Source: Actinoplanes palleronii
Lineage (GTDB): Bacteria > Actinomycetota > Actinomycetes > Mycobacteriales > Micromonosporaceae
NCBI RefSeq assembly: GCF_016862315.1
Contig: NZ_BOMS01000134.1
Location: 21,856 to 85,855 of the forward strand
Direction: 5' to 3'
DNA: 64,000 nucleotides
Below, one piece after another: positions 1 to 8,425 of the stretch. Below the pieces are notes generated by a model that was not told where the DNA came from, searched no databases, and saw only the letters and a program-made list of their open reading frames with translations. The stretch's first letter is position 1. Each line of letters begins with the position of its first letter. A program made the translations under genes and the position numbers.

Positions 1-465
1 GAGGCGCTGGGTGCACTGCGCCTGACGACGATCATGGTGCTCGGTATCGGGTCGCTGGTCGCCTGGCTCATCGTCGCGCACGATCTCTGGGAGAAACCCG
101 GCCGCGATACACCTCCGGAGCTGGCCCGGCTCTTCAACATCGGCACCGTGCTCACGCTCTGCCTGGCCACCACGGTGTCCTATCTGGTGCTGTTCGCCGG
201 GACGGCGGCCGCCGCATGGCTCCTGATCCCCCCATTGGTGCTCCAGCAGTCGTTGCATCCGCCGATCGGGATCGCCGACTACCTCACGCTGGCCTGGATC
301 GTCAGCTCATTGGCCACCATCGGCGGCGCGATCGGTTCGGGGCTGGAGCACGAGGAGACCGTCCGGGCCGCGGCGTACGGCTACCATCCCGATCCCGAAG
401 GCTGGTTCGACGAGACCGGCAGAACCGGCCAGCCGCTCGGGAGGGAGCGGCCGGACGACCGCTGA
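1..465 (+). CDS. hypothetical membrane protein, 5' end outside window
   Basis: The reading frame is open from the first base, so the gene probably begins upstream; an internal ATG at 34 has no clear ribosome binding site. The visible part has about three hydrophobic segments (one at the start, a long one around residues 50-80, and one ending in SLATIGGAIGSGL), then a polar C-terminal tail of about 40 residues ending in GRERPDDR. I do not recognise the family. It is probably an integral membrane protein. Confidence 0.6.
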   Translation, partial: EALGALRLTTIMVLGIGSLVAWLIVAHDLWEKPGRDTPPELARLFNIGTVLTLCLATTVSYLVLFAGTAAAAWLLIPPLVLQQSLHPPIGIADYLTLAWIVSSLATIGGAIGSGLEHEETVRAAAYGYHPDPEGWFDETGRTGQPLGRERPDDR

Positions 466-580
466 TCGCGGCCTATTGGTAGGGCGTGGCGTCAGCGGTC
501 TTCCGGTACTTCGACGTCCCGGCGGACCGTCCGTCTGTCGCGGCACGCTCGACGTTCCCGTACTCAACGCGCGGGGGGAT

Positions 581-1099
581 TCAGTCACCGCTGTGGCCGA
601 CGAAGAAGATTGCTTCGGGTGTCGCGTCCCGGTAGCCGATGACATAGGTGCCGTGCCAGCGGTCGTACAAGTCCAGTTCTCCGGTTGCTGCCACCTCGGC
701 TACCGCATCCGTGCTCGGCGTGCGGGTTCCGAAAAGGGCGTCGAGTAGTTCACCGGGAGCCGGCGCGACCGCGAACATGTCGGGGACGTCCGACACGGAG
801 CCCATGTCGATAACCGAATGGGTGCCTGACTCGGGCTGGATGAATCGGAGAGTATCGGGGTCGCTCGGCTCGCCGGCACGGACGGCCCGCCACAACGGCC
901 GTGCCTCCGGTTCGGCCAGCGGCCCGGAATCGTCCACGAGCCATTCGACGAACTCGTCCTCCGTCATGGTCAATGCCTGAGGCAGATCGTCGGTGCGGTA
1001 GAAATCGCCGCTTCGGAAGGCGTCCCACCTCGCGATCTCCAGGGCGGCGGCGATGTCCGGCTGGTAGGCGACCCGGCTCACCCAGGACGAAGCTCCCAC
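581..1099 (-). CDS. hypothetical protein (172 aa)
   Basis: Acidic, soluble-looking protein with no membrane segment and no family I recognise. The GTG start at 1099 is chosen because a strong purine-rich site (GAGGGGGA) sits just upstream; the frame stays open further upstream but there it overlaps the next gene and is low-complexity. The sequence contains LTMTEDEFVEWLVDD and ends YRDATPEAIFFVGHSGD. It lies 97 bp downstream of the SDR gene on the same strand and could be co-transcribed with it. Confidence 0.55.
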   Translation of the reverse strand: MGASSWVSRVAYQPDIAAALEIARWDAFRSGDFYRTDDLPQALTMTEDEFVEWLVDDSGPLAEPEARPLWRAVRAGEPSDPDTLRFIQPESGTHSVIDMGSVSDVPDMFAVAPAPGELLDALFGTRTPSTDAVAEVAATGELDLYDRWHGTYVIGYRDATPEAIFFVGHSGD

Positions 1100-1196
1100 A
1101 AGATCCCCCTCGAATTCGCCACAGCCTAATGGAACGCCCGGCTGCCCCTGAGGCGTCCGGTTCTGCCGCGGATGACCTGTCCGTTCCTGATACCGG

Positions 1197-1997
1197 TCAC
1201 GGCGAGTGCCGCGCGGACAGCAGAGCCTCGGTGCGCTCGCGCAGCCGGGCGCGAAACGCCGGGTCGTAAGCCTGGTCGAGTGCCCGCGCGGGCTGCGTGC
1301 CGTTGAAGTACCGGCCGGATACGCGGTCCAGCTCGGGGTCGACGATGAGGCGCAGCGTCGCGTGCAGTCCTTGCTCCAGCGAGTCGATGGTGCCGTAGCG
1401 GGACTCACGCACCATCGCGGTCGGCATCAGTGAGGCCGGGTGCAGGCAGTTGGCGGTGACGCCGGAATCGGCCAGTTCGTCGGCGAGATCGAATGTATGC
1501 GCGATCAGCGCAAGTTTGGACCGGCGGTACGCCTCCACCCCGGCGTACTCCTGTTCCATCATCAGGTCGTCGAGGTCGACCCGACGCTGCCCGGCCGAGG
1601 CGACATTGACAATTCGGGCGTGACCGGACTGGCGCAGGGCTGGCAGCAGCAACCGGGTCAGCAGATACGGCGCCAGGTAGTTGACCGCCAGGCGCAACTC
1701 GTGCCCGTCGCGGGACAGCTCCCGGCCAGCGCCCGGGGCGCCGAACCCCACACCGGCGTTGTTGACCAGCACGTCGATTCCGGCAGCACGCTCGGCGGTC
1801 TGAGCCGCGAGCGCGCGTACCTCGTCGAGCGACGACAGGTCGGCCCGGATCGCCACCGCGCCGGTCTCCCGGGCTACACCGGCCAACCGGTCGGCGTCGC
1901 GGCCGTGGACAACGAGATGGTGCCCGGCAGCGGCCAGCGCGCGCGCCAGGGCGCGCCCCAGCCCATCCGAGGCGCCGGTGATCAAAATGTTCGTCAC
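1197..1997 (-). CDS. short-chain dehydrogenase/reductase (SDR)
   Basis: Classical/extended-type SDR that should use NAD(P)H to oxidise or reduce a carbonyl or alcohol. Visible signatures are the Rossmann dinucleotide motif TGASDGLG near the N-terminus, the NNAG motif (DVLVNNAGVGFGAP), the catalytic Ser (VNVASAG) and a YRRSK stretch that supplies the catalytic Tyr-x-x-x-Lys. It resembles the retinol-dehydrogenase/WWOX-like bacterial SDRs in having LDDLMMEQ before the Tyr. The GTG at 1997 immediately precedes the Rossmann strand; a GTG at 2024 would add nine residues. Substrate unknown. Confidence 0.85.
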   Translation of the reverse strand: MTNILITGASDGLGRALARALAAAGHHLVVHGRDADRLAGVARETGAVAIRADLSSLDEVRALAAQTAERAAGIDVLVNNAGVGFGAPGAGRELSRDGHELRLAVNYLAPYLLTRLLLPALRQSGHARIVNVASAGQRRVDLDDLMMEQEYAGVEAYRRSKLALIAHTFDLADELADSGVTANCLHPASLMPTAMVRESRYGTIDSLEQGLHATLRLIVDPELDRVSGRYFNGTQPARALDQAYDPAFRARLRERTEALLSARHSP

Positions 1998-2024
1998 GGT
2001 GCCAGTCTGCCCTGACCAGTACAC

Positions 2025-2430
2025 CTAGTCAGGGGCCGGATCTGCAGCAGGTATTCCTCCAGCCCGGCGTAGGTCGGCCTCGTCGGCTTCCCACAGGGCC
2101 TGGACGACTGCGGCGGTCTGGTCGCGTCCGCGGTGCCAGGCCGTGACCCGGTACGCGAGGTTGATGGTTCCCTTGACCTTCGGTCAGGCCGGTGGAGGTG
2201 ACGACCGGTGCGATGGTGTCGGCCGCCAAGGCAGGCGCCGGGCCCCAAGCGATCGGCGTTCCGATGAGCGTCGCTGCTGTGAACAGATGAACCGTGCCCA
2301 TGTTGTACGGCCCCCATGGCGTGTTTGCGGGCCTGACGATACGCAACTTGATCATCTTCTGTCGATCCCGGATCGGGCGGTGTGGAGAGCTGTCGTGAGC
2401 GGACTCTGTCCGGCCGGAACAAGCCGCCAC
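2025..2430 (-). pseudogene. decayed ORF, secreted-protein-like, apparent frameshift
   Basis: Two different minus frames carry protein-like sequence in succession. The upstream frame reads a hydrophobic, signal-like stretch (MGTVHLFTAATLIGTP ... PALAADTIAPVV). After about 2175 that frame becomes low-complexity Arg/Pro, while another frame (preceded by a stop) reads TINLAYRVTAWHRGRDQ, continues TAAVVQALWEADEADL and stops at 2025-2027. I infer one gene split by an indel near 2175-2180. Family not recognised. An unrelated short ORF on either frame remains possible. Confidence 0.3.
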
Positions 2431-2468
2431 TGAACGATCAAGGCGCGCCGTTGTTCTGGCCGTGGCGG

Positions 2469-3167
2469 TCAGTGGTATTCGCGTTTACCGAGGAGTTGGG
2501 CCAGGCTCCAGATGGACTCGGCTCGGCGGGTGGCTACGGTGATCGCACGCTGCGGATCGGTGGGCAGATGAGCCGAGATCACCCGGCTCGACAGGTTGGT
2601 CAAAGGGCTCTCGGATTCCGGGCGGGACTCAGGCACGATCACGCCCAGGTATGGGCGACGGAGAGTTCTCGGCGCGATGATCGAGAGCATTCTGCTCAGG
2701 TGGGCCCGCTGGGCAACGATCGCTACCGGCCGAGAGTCGCCGAAATGACCTTCGTGCTCGGAGCGGAGCAGGTTCGTAACCGTGTCCACGGAATGGCGCT
2801 CTACCCGTATGAGTTCGGGCGGAATGCCGAAGCCGGCCAGGTTGCGCCGCATCGCGTCGGCCTCCGGCAGACCCTGGAAGAACTCACCCGGGGCGTCTTC
2901 TGTGGTCCATCGTCGGCCCTTGTTGTCCACCGGGGAACGGTAGCCAGAACAGACTACGCGGCCCCCGCGTTCGCCGACCGCATCGCGGTACAGGAAAGCG
3001 GCGACCTCGACCCGTGCGGCACTCAATGAGGTCAAGCCGTCTCCAGCGGCGTTCCGGCCGCGGCCGGGGATCAGGACATGAGCGACCTCGTCGAGAGTGA
3101 GACCCGGTGTGCCGGGCAGGATCTCGAAGGTCACCGGTCCGTCAGGGCGTGGGCTGGTCGGGTGCAT
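2469..3167 (-). CDS. DUF218 / YdcF-SanA-like protein
   Basis: The layout fits the DUF218 (YdcF/SanA/ElyC) family: an early hydrophobic strand with VLIPGRGRN, then ADAMRRNLAGFGIPPE, ERHSVDTVTNLLRS (the family's conserved Glu/Ser/Thr-Asn stretch) and a later VAIVAQRAHLSRM strand. Members are linked to envelope or nucleotide-like substrates, but a defined reaction is usually lacking. There is no signal peptide, so it is probably cytoplasmic. ATG at 3167 is used; a TTG at 3197 and a GTG at 3134 are alternatives. It sits 53 bp downstream of the NACHT gene on the same strand and may be its operon partner. Confidence 0.6.
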   Translation of the reverse strand: MHPTSPRPDGPVTFEILPGTPGLTLDEVAHVLIPGRGRNAAGDGLTSLSAARVEVAAFLYRDAVGERGGRVVCSGYRSPVDNKGRRWTTEDAPGEFFQGLPEADAMRRNLAGFGIPPELIRVERHSVDTVTNLLRSEHEGHFGDSRPVAIVAQRAHLSRMLSIIAPRTLRRPYLGVIVPESRPESESPLTNLSSRVISAHLPTDPQRAITVATRRAESIWSLAQLLGKREYH

Positions 3168-3220
3168 CCGTCGAGGGTAAGCCTGACCTCCGTGCAAGAT
3201 CTTATGAGCCGGGACGAGGG

Positions 3221-5101
3221 CTACCGATCATTCGTGTCAACGAGCGAGAGTTGGGCGCGCAGGCGGCGGTGGCGGAACTCGAAATAGTTGCCGCTGCGGC
3301 GCAACAGACCGCCTGAGTGGCAGGCATGCAGGAAGTCCGGCATCCTCCAGGGCAGGCGACCCCGTACCGACAGCCACAGCAGCGCGCAGATGTACCGCGT
3401 CCAAGTGTTCCAGCAGAGTAGGGTGATCATCACTGCGATCGGCACGGCGACAAGCCCGGAAAGCGCGACAGGCGGCAGCCAGAACCACCAATAGATCAGG
3501 TAGCCGAGCGTGAACAGGACGAGTGCCAGTTTCGCCATTCCGCCGCCGCTGCGACGGTCGTTACTGATGGCGAGCACCGGATCTCCGGCCCGTGCGCCGG
3601 TGCCACTGTCCAGTTTCGTGTCCTGACGCAGCCATACGGCAGCGACCCGGCCTCCGAGGATGCCGGCAAGCGTGGCCAGACCAGTCGCCATGGCGAGGCC
3701 CGCCCAGAACGAGGCGACCGGCTGACCCCAGCGCCATCCGGCACCGACGAGCACCGCGGTGCCGTACGTGATGGAAGCGAGCAGGACGCCTTTGGCGAGG
3801 GACCGGATGTGCTCGCCGGCGGAGCCGTCGGTCGGGCGGCCTGCGGCCAATGACCGGATTACGTACCCGTGCCGGCGTGGATCGTCGCCGCCCGCGGCTC
3901 GTCCGCTGGAGTAGCCGCGGGCGAAGGTGTATCCGAAGAACAGACCGGTGAGCAGAAGGTAGAAGACCGGCGCTGCCACTGCGGGGACCGTCCGGGCGAA
4001 CCATCCGAAGAATGCGCCGGCGAGCACGGACAGGGTCAGCCCGGCGGCGCGGGCCGGCGTGTATCGCGGGAGCTCCCAGAAAGCGACGATGTTGCGGTCG
4101 GCGTGAACGGCGAGGAAACGGAGCCAGCGCCGGGCGTCGCGGCGGGTGAAGGTCCTCGCCGGGGAGCCGTCGTGTGGGTTGGCGTCCTGTTTGTCGAAGA
4201 CCGCGTCGACCAGGCGGCTGAGCAGATGTTCTTCAAGCTGCTCCGGTGTGGTGAACAGGGCCACCAGGTCAGCCGGGTCTCGCGGCGCGACGTAGATGCT
4301 TTTGGCGAGCCAGGCCATCAGCGGAGAGGAGAGCGCTACGCTCACCGGCGAAGTCGGGTCGGTCGTCATCCGCTCCGCGACCACATGCCAGCCGGCGATG
4401 GTCTCGGGCGGAGCGTCTTCCAATAGGTAGCGACCAACCTCGGCGGCCCCGACCGCGGTCAGGGTGATCACCGCGGCCCGGTCCAGCGCCGCCTCTGGCG
4501 ACGCCGCGCCCCCATGTGGCGGGATGCTGGTCAGCACCGCGGGTAGATGCTTGGCGTTGAGATAGTGCCGAATAGCGGCGGCTGCCCTGTCGCGGAAGCC
4601 TGGATCGATCTCGTCGAAGCCATCGAAAACTGGAAGGATCTTGCTGTCGGCGAGTGACCAGGTGGCGACGTCGCCTTCTTCCCTCCCGTGTAGCAGGCCG
4701 GTTCGGAGGTGGTCGGCAAGCCAGTCCTTGAGGCTCACTCTGGCGACATCCCAGGCGGTGAGGGGAAAGAGCACCACCTGCCGGTCGGTGCGCTCGCCGA
4801 TCAGTTGGACCAACTGGCTGGCCAGTGTGGTCTTGCCGGACTGAGAGGCGCCGAGAATCAGCAACCGGCCGCCCTCGGCGACGAAGCAGGAGAGGTCGTT
4901 CTCGTCGACCAAGGCAGGCGCATCCGGGTGTTCCCAAGGGACGATCAGTGCCCCGAGCGGGGTCAGTGAGGTGACCTGCTCGGCGGCTACTTCGACGCCC
5001 ATCGATCGAAGGTGGTCGAGCGCCTGTTCATAGACACTGGGTGCGATGTTGAAGGTGTTGTTGTTCTGCTCGTTGTTGTCGCCGATCTGAGTGGGATACA
5101 C
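3221..5101 (-). CDS. NACHT-domain STAND ATPase with C-terminal membrane helices and RHIM-like N-terminus
   Basis: Predicted signal-transducing NTPase of the NACHT clade (about 626 aa). With the GTG start at 5101, supported by GGAGGG eight bases upstream, the protein begins VYPTQIGDNNEQNNNTFNI. This resembles the RHIM/amyloid-signalling core (Q-[IV]-G-x-x-N). Walker A is GASQSGKT (residues about 84-91) and Walker B/DEID is LPVFDGFDEID (about 156-166). After an all-helical middle there are at least five to six membrane-spanning segments, then a cytoplasmic tail with LPWRMPDFLHACH and GNYFEFRHRRL, a layout common in actinobacterial NACHT proteins. NACHT/NLR-like proteins include antiphage sensors; a defence role here is inferred. 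Neighbours are a DUF218 gene downstream and a TetR gene upstream. Confidence 0.85.
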   Translation of the reverse strand: MYPTQIGDNNEQNNNTFNIAPSVYEQALDHLRSMGVEVAAEQVTSLTPLGALIVPWEHPDAPALVDENDLSCFVAEGGRLLILGASQSGKTTLASQLVQLIGERTDRQVVLFPLTAWDVARVSLKDWLADHLRTGLLHGREEGDVATWSLADSKILPVFDGFDEIDPGFRDRAAAAIRHYLNAKHLPAVLTSIPPHGGAASPEAALDRAAVITLTAVGAAEVGRYLLEDAPPETIAGWHVVAERMTTDPTSPVSVALSSPLMAWLAKSIYVAPRDPADLVALFTTPEQLEEHLLSRLVDAVFDKQDANPHDGSPARTFTRRDARRWLRFLAVHADRNIVAFWELPRYTPARAAGLTLSVLAGAFFGWFARTVPAVAAPVFYLLLTGLFFGYTFARGYSSGRAAGGDDPRRHGYVIRSLAAGRPTDGSAGEHIRSLAKGVLLASITYGTAVLVGAGWRWGQPVASFWAGLAMATGLATLAGILGGRVAAVWLRQDTKLDSGTGARAGDPVLAISNDRRSGGGMAKLALVLFTLGYLIYWWFWLPPVALSGLVAVPIAVMITLLCWNTWTRYICALLWLSVRGRLPWRMPDFLHACHSGGLLRRSGNYFEFRHRRLRAQLSLVDTNDR

Positions 5102-5220
5102 GTGCGCCGCCCTCCACGGACCCCGCCGGGAGACAGAATTTAACCCATCGAGGGCACAGTGGACCATGGCTGTTCGGGTGTCGGCTTACACCGTCAGGGC
5201 ACCGAGACCACGGTGAGGTG

Positions 5221-5820
5221 CTAGCGGACGAGGCGTAGCGCGGCGGCGGCGACCGTCTCCTGCAGGGACTCGGCGTCCGGCGGGGTGGGCAGGTCGCGGC
5301 GCATGCCGATGACGCTTTCCACCAGGCCGAAGACCAGGTCGCCGAGCACTGCCGGGCCGTTCGTGGACGAGGCCGCGGTCAAGCGACGGTACGCCGTTCG
5401 CAGCTCCTCGCGTTCGCGCCGGAACAGGGCGAACGGCTCGGACGCGATCTCCGGCAGCGCATACAGGATGCCGATGTTCCAGCGGGCGCCGAGCAGCACC
5501 CCGACGTCGTAGCGGACCAGGGCGTGCAACGCGTCCGCCGGCGGGAGGCCCTGGGCGGCCAGCTCCGCGGCGAACGCCAGCGACGGGCGGACCGTGGCCT
5601 CCAGCAGCTCGGCCAGGATCTGTTCCTTGGTGTTGAAGTGGTAGTACAGCGACGCCTGCCGGATGCCGACCCGCTCGGCGATCAGGCGGGTCGAGGTGGC
5701 CGCGTAGCCGCGCTGGGCGAACAGCTCGGCGGCGGCGTCGAGGATCTCCTCGCGGGCCGTCGCGGCCGGCAGGCGGCGGGCGCCGGAACGGGGTCGTCCG
5801 ACAGAAGGGGCGGAGCTCAC
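5221..5820 (-). CDS. TetR family transcriptional regulator
   Basis: N-terminal TetR helix-turn-helix: REEILDAAAELFAQRGY, then TSTRLIAERVGIRQASLYYHF, then a helical ligand domain. The GTG at 5820 (VSSAPSVGRPRSG) is used because sequence upstream in frame is Pro/Arg-rich and non-conserved in character. It is divergent from the permease gene at 6051, and the 230 bp between them holds a perfect TetR-style inverted repeat at 5991-6006. It is therefore the likely local regulator of the guanidine/urea operon; the ligand is unknown. Confidence 0.88.
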   Translation of the reverse strand: MSSAPSVGRPRSGARRLPAATAREEILDAAAELFAQRGYAATSTRLIAERVGIRQASLYYHFNTKEQILAELLEATVRPSLAFAAELAAQGLPPADALHALVRYDVGVLLGARWNIGILYALPEIASEPFALFRREREELRTAYRRLTAASSTNGPAVLGDLVFGLVESVIGMRRDLPTPPDAESLQETVAAAALRLVR

Positions 5821-5990
5821 CGGTCCATCGTTCCACGCGCCCGGGCGACCGCCGGATCCGCCGGGGCGGGGCGGCCCGTGGGTCACGGTGCGCCGGGCCA
5901 CCCGCGGCCGGAGCGGCCGTAACGCTGGCGACACACCCGGCAATCCAAGGTTTACCACCGAGAAACCGTCGTCGATGCCCACTCCCGGAA

Positions 5991-6006
5991 TCTGTCAACT
6001 GACAGA
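5991..6006. promoter_or_regulatory. candidate TetR operator
   Basis: TCTGTCA-AC-TGACAGA is a perfect 7-bp inverted repeat with a 2-bp centre, the usual size and symmetry of TetR-family operators. It lies 45 bp before the permease ATG and 170 bp before the divergent tetR start. Confidence 0.6.
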
Positions 6007-6013
6007 AATTGAC

Positions 6014-6033
6014 GGGCGGCAGGTCAGCCGCCC
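6014..6033 (+). promoter_or_regulatory. GC-rich hairpin in operon leader
   Basis: GGGCGGC-AGGTCA-GCCGCCC is a perfect 7-bp stem with a six-base loop ending 17 bases before the permease ATG and just before its AGGAGG ribosome binding site. It could be a leader stem affecting translation or a second protein site. No T-run follows, so it is not an intrinsic terminator. Confidence 0.35.
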
Positions 6034-6050
6034 TGTCCATAGGAGGCGGC

Positions 6051-7619
6051 ATGTCCCTCGCTCCTGCCCCGCCCGACGCGAACGACACCGCCGACGCCGC
6101 CGATCTGCGCGGCTTCGGGTACGAGCCGCAGCTGCGCCGCAGCATCGGTAGTTACGCCAGCTTCGCGGCCGGGTTCTCGTTCGTCTCGATCCTCACCACG
6201 GTCTTCCAGCTCTTCGCGTTCGGGTTCTCGTTCGGCGGGCCGGCGTTCTTCTGGACCTGGCCACTGGTCTTCGCCGGGCAGTTCATGGTCGCGCTGACCT
6301 TCGCCGAGCTGGCCGCCCGCTATCCGATCTCGGGCTGCATCTACCAGTGGTCGCGGCGGCTCGGCAACGCCACGGTGGGCTGGTTCGCCGGCTGGGTCAT
6401 GATCATCGCGCAGATCGCCACGGTGGCGGCGGCCGCGATCGCGCTGCAGGTGGTGCTGCCGTCGATCTGGTCCGGGTTCCAGCTGGTCGGCGGGGATCCG
6501 TCGCTCACCTCGACGACCGGCGCCACCAACGCGGTCATCCTCGGCACCGCGCTGATCGCGGTCACCACGATCATCAACATCATCGGCGTACGGCTGATGT
6601 CGATCGTGAACAGCATCGGCGTGACGCTGGAGATCATCGGGGTGGCCGCGGTGGTCGTGCTGCTGCTGACCCACGCGGAACGCGGCCCGGGCGTCGTCTT
6701 CGACACCGGCGGGACCGGCGAGGGGCTCGGCTACGTCGGCCCGTTCCTGGTGTCGGCGCTGATGGCGGCGTACGTCGTGGTCGGCTTCGACAGTGCGGGT
6801 GAGCTCAGCGAGGAGACCCGCGATCCGCGCCACACCGCGCCCCGCACGATCCTGCGGGCGCTCGCGGCGGCCGGTATCGGCGGCGGGCTGATGCTGATCG
6901 CCGCACTCATGGCGGCCCCGTCGCTCACCGACGGCCGGTTGGCCACCGAGGGCCTTCCGTACGTCCTGACGAGTCGCCTCGGCGAGACCGGCGGGCGCAT
7001 CCTGCTCGTCGACGTGGCCATCGCGATCGCGGTGTGCACGCTCGCCATCCAGACGGCCGGCAGCCGGATGGTGTTCTCGATGGCGCGCGACAACGTGCTG
7101 CCGTTCTCCGGTGCGCTGCGCCGGGTGTCCCCGCGCACCGGCACCCCGGTCCTGCCGGCGATCGTGGTCGGGGTCGGCGCGGCCGGCGTGCTGCTGGTCA
7201 ACATCGGTCAGGCCGCGCTGTTCACCGCGATCACCAGTGTCTGCATCGTGATGCTCTACATCGCGTACGCCCTGGTCACCATCCCCCTGCTGCTCCGCCG
7301 GTTGAAGGGCTGGCCGCGCGGCGAGCAGGAGACGCTCACCGAGCGCGGCGGGCGGCTGTTCTCGCTCGGCCGGTTCGGACTTGTCGTCAACGTGCTGGCC
7401 GTGGTCTACGGCATCGGCATGATCGTCAACCTGGGCTGGCCCCGCCCGGAGGTGTACGACCCGGCCGGCGGCCACTGGTACCTGCACTACTTCTCGCTGC
7501 TGTTCGTCGGCGCGGCCCTGCTCGCCGGCGGCCTGGCCTACCTGCGCTACCGCACCCGGGCGATGTCCCTGCACCTGGCACTGCCCACGCCGGTGGTCCC
7601 GGAGGGGGAAACCGCATGA
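6051..7619 (+). CDS. APC-superfamily amino acid/amine permease
   Basis: Integral membrane transporter of 522 aa with about 12 hydrophobic segments. The N-terminus (GFGYEPQLRRSIGSYASFA) and the AELAARYPISGCIYQW segment are typical of the APC amino acid/polyamine/GABA permease group. The ATG at 6051 follows AGGAGG. It is the first gene of an operon with overlapping stop/start junctions that continues with two DUF1989 proteins, a carboxylase and allophanate hydrolase. It is therefore the likely importer of the nitrogen compound degraded there (guanidine, urea or a related amine); substrate inferred from context only. Confidence 0.85.
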   Translation: MSLAPAPPDANDTADAADLRGFGYEPQLRRSIGSYASFAAGFSFVSILTTVFQLFAFGFSFGGPAFFWTWPLVFAGQFMVALTFAELAARYPISGCIYQWSRRLGNATVGWFAGWVMIIAQIATVAAAAIALQVVLPSIWSGFQLVGGDPSLTSTTGATNAVILGTALIAVTTIINIIGVRLMSIVNSIGVTLEIIGVAAVVVLLLTHAERGPGVVFDTGGTGEGLGYVGPFLVSALMAAYVVVGFDSAGELSEETRDPRHTAPRTILRALAAAGIGGGLMLIAALMAAPSLTDGRLATEGLPYVLTSRLGETGGRILLVDVAIAIAVCTLAIQTAGSRMVFSMARDNVLPFSGALRRVSPRTGTPVLPAIVVGVGAAGVLLVNIGQAALFTAITSVCIVMLYIAYALVTIPLLLRRLKGWPRGEQETLTERGGRLFSLGRFGLVVNVLAVVYGIGMIVNLGWPRPEVYDPAGGHWYLHYFSLLFVGAALLAGGLAYLRYRTRAMSLHLALPTPVVPEGETA

Positions 7620-8425
7620 GCACGGCCACCACGGCCGGCGCCCGTGAGCACGCCCGCGCCCAGGACGGCACCGTCGTCGAGTGCATGCCGACCGTACCGG
7701 CGGCGACCGCCGGCGACGGCGTGACCTGGGCCGAGACGATCCCGGGCGGTGGCTACGCCAGCAAGCGCCTGGCCCGCGGTACCACGCTGCGGCTGACCGA
7801 CCTCTACGGCGACGCCTGCGTCTCGGTCCTGCTCTTCAACGCGGACGAACCGTGGGAGCGGCTCAACGTCGCCGACACCGTGAAGGTGCTCTGGCAGGCC
7901 TACGTCGGCGCGGGGCACCTGCTCCTCTCCGACCAGGGCCGGGTGCTCGCCTCGGTCACCGCCGGGGCGGGCGACCGCTCGGACAGTTTCTGCGGCACGT
8001 CCACGGCGACGAGCAACACCACACGGTACGGCGACGGCACCCCGCACGGCCCCACCCCGGCGGGCCGGGAGCTGTTCACCCTGGCCGCCGCGAAGCACGG
8101 GCTGACCCGCCGGGACCTGCCGCCGAGCATCTCGTTCTTCCAGGGGCTGCGCGTCGGCGAGGACGGCGGGTTCACCTGGCTGGGCTCGGCGGGCGCCGGG
8201 GCGGTGGTGGAGCTGCGCGCCGAGATGCCGGTGACGGTGCTGCTCGTGAACGTTCCGCACCCGCTCGATCCGCGTGACGCGTACACCTGCTCGGCTCTGC
8301 GGGTGGAAGCCGTGCGCGGAACGGCGACCGCGCCCACCGATCCGCTCTGGACCCGGTCGCCGGAAGGCGAACGCGCGTTCCGCAACACCGCGGACTACCT
8401 GGAGGCAAGGGGCATGCCGTGCTGA
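7616..8425 (+). CDS. DUF1989 urea-carboxylase-associated protein (carboxyguanidine deiminase subunit candidate)
   Basis: 269-aa DUF1989 protein of the type long annotated urea amidolyase/urea carboxylase-associated protein 1. The sequence shows VTWAETIPGGGYASKRL, LTDLYGDACVSVLLFNAD and a conserved Ser/Asn core (GTSTATSNTTRYGDGTP). Family knowledge: the pair encoded beside such carboxylases was shown in other bacteria to be a carboxyguanidine deiminase (CgdA/CgdB), which turns carboxyguanidine into allophanate. Which of the two genes here is A or B is not decided. The ATG overlaps the permease stop (ATGA). Confidence 0.8.
   Translation: MSTATTAGAREHARAQDGTVVECMPTVPAATAGDGVTWAETIPGGGYASKRLARGTTLRLTDLYGDACVSVLLFNADEPWERLNVADTVKVLWQAYVGAGHLLLSDQGRVLASVTAGAGDRSDSFCGTSTATSNTTRYGDGTPHGPTPAGRELFTLAAAKHGLTRRDLPPSISFFQGLRVGEDGGFTWLGSAGAGAVVELRAEMPVTVLLVNVPHPLDPRDAYTCSALRVEAVRGTATAPTDPLWTRSPEGERAFRNTADYLEARGMPC

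Noticed and set aside
5821..6050. Guanidine-I (ykkC) riboswitch before the guanidine-type operon
   Set aside because: Looked for because of the gene content; none of the conserved segments could be recognised by eye.
6024..7574. 516-aa minus frame opposite the permease
   Set aside because: Asp/Arg/Gln-rich shadow; the plus frame is a canonical APC permease.
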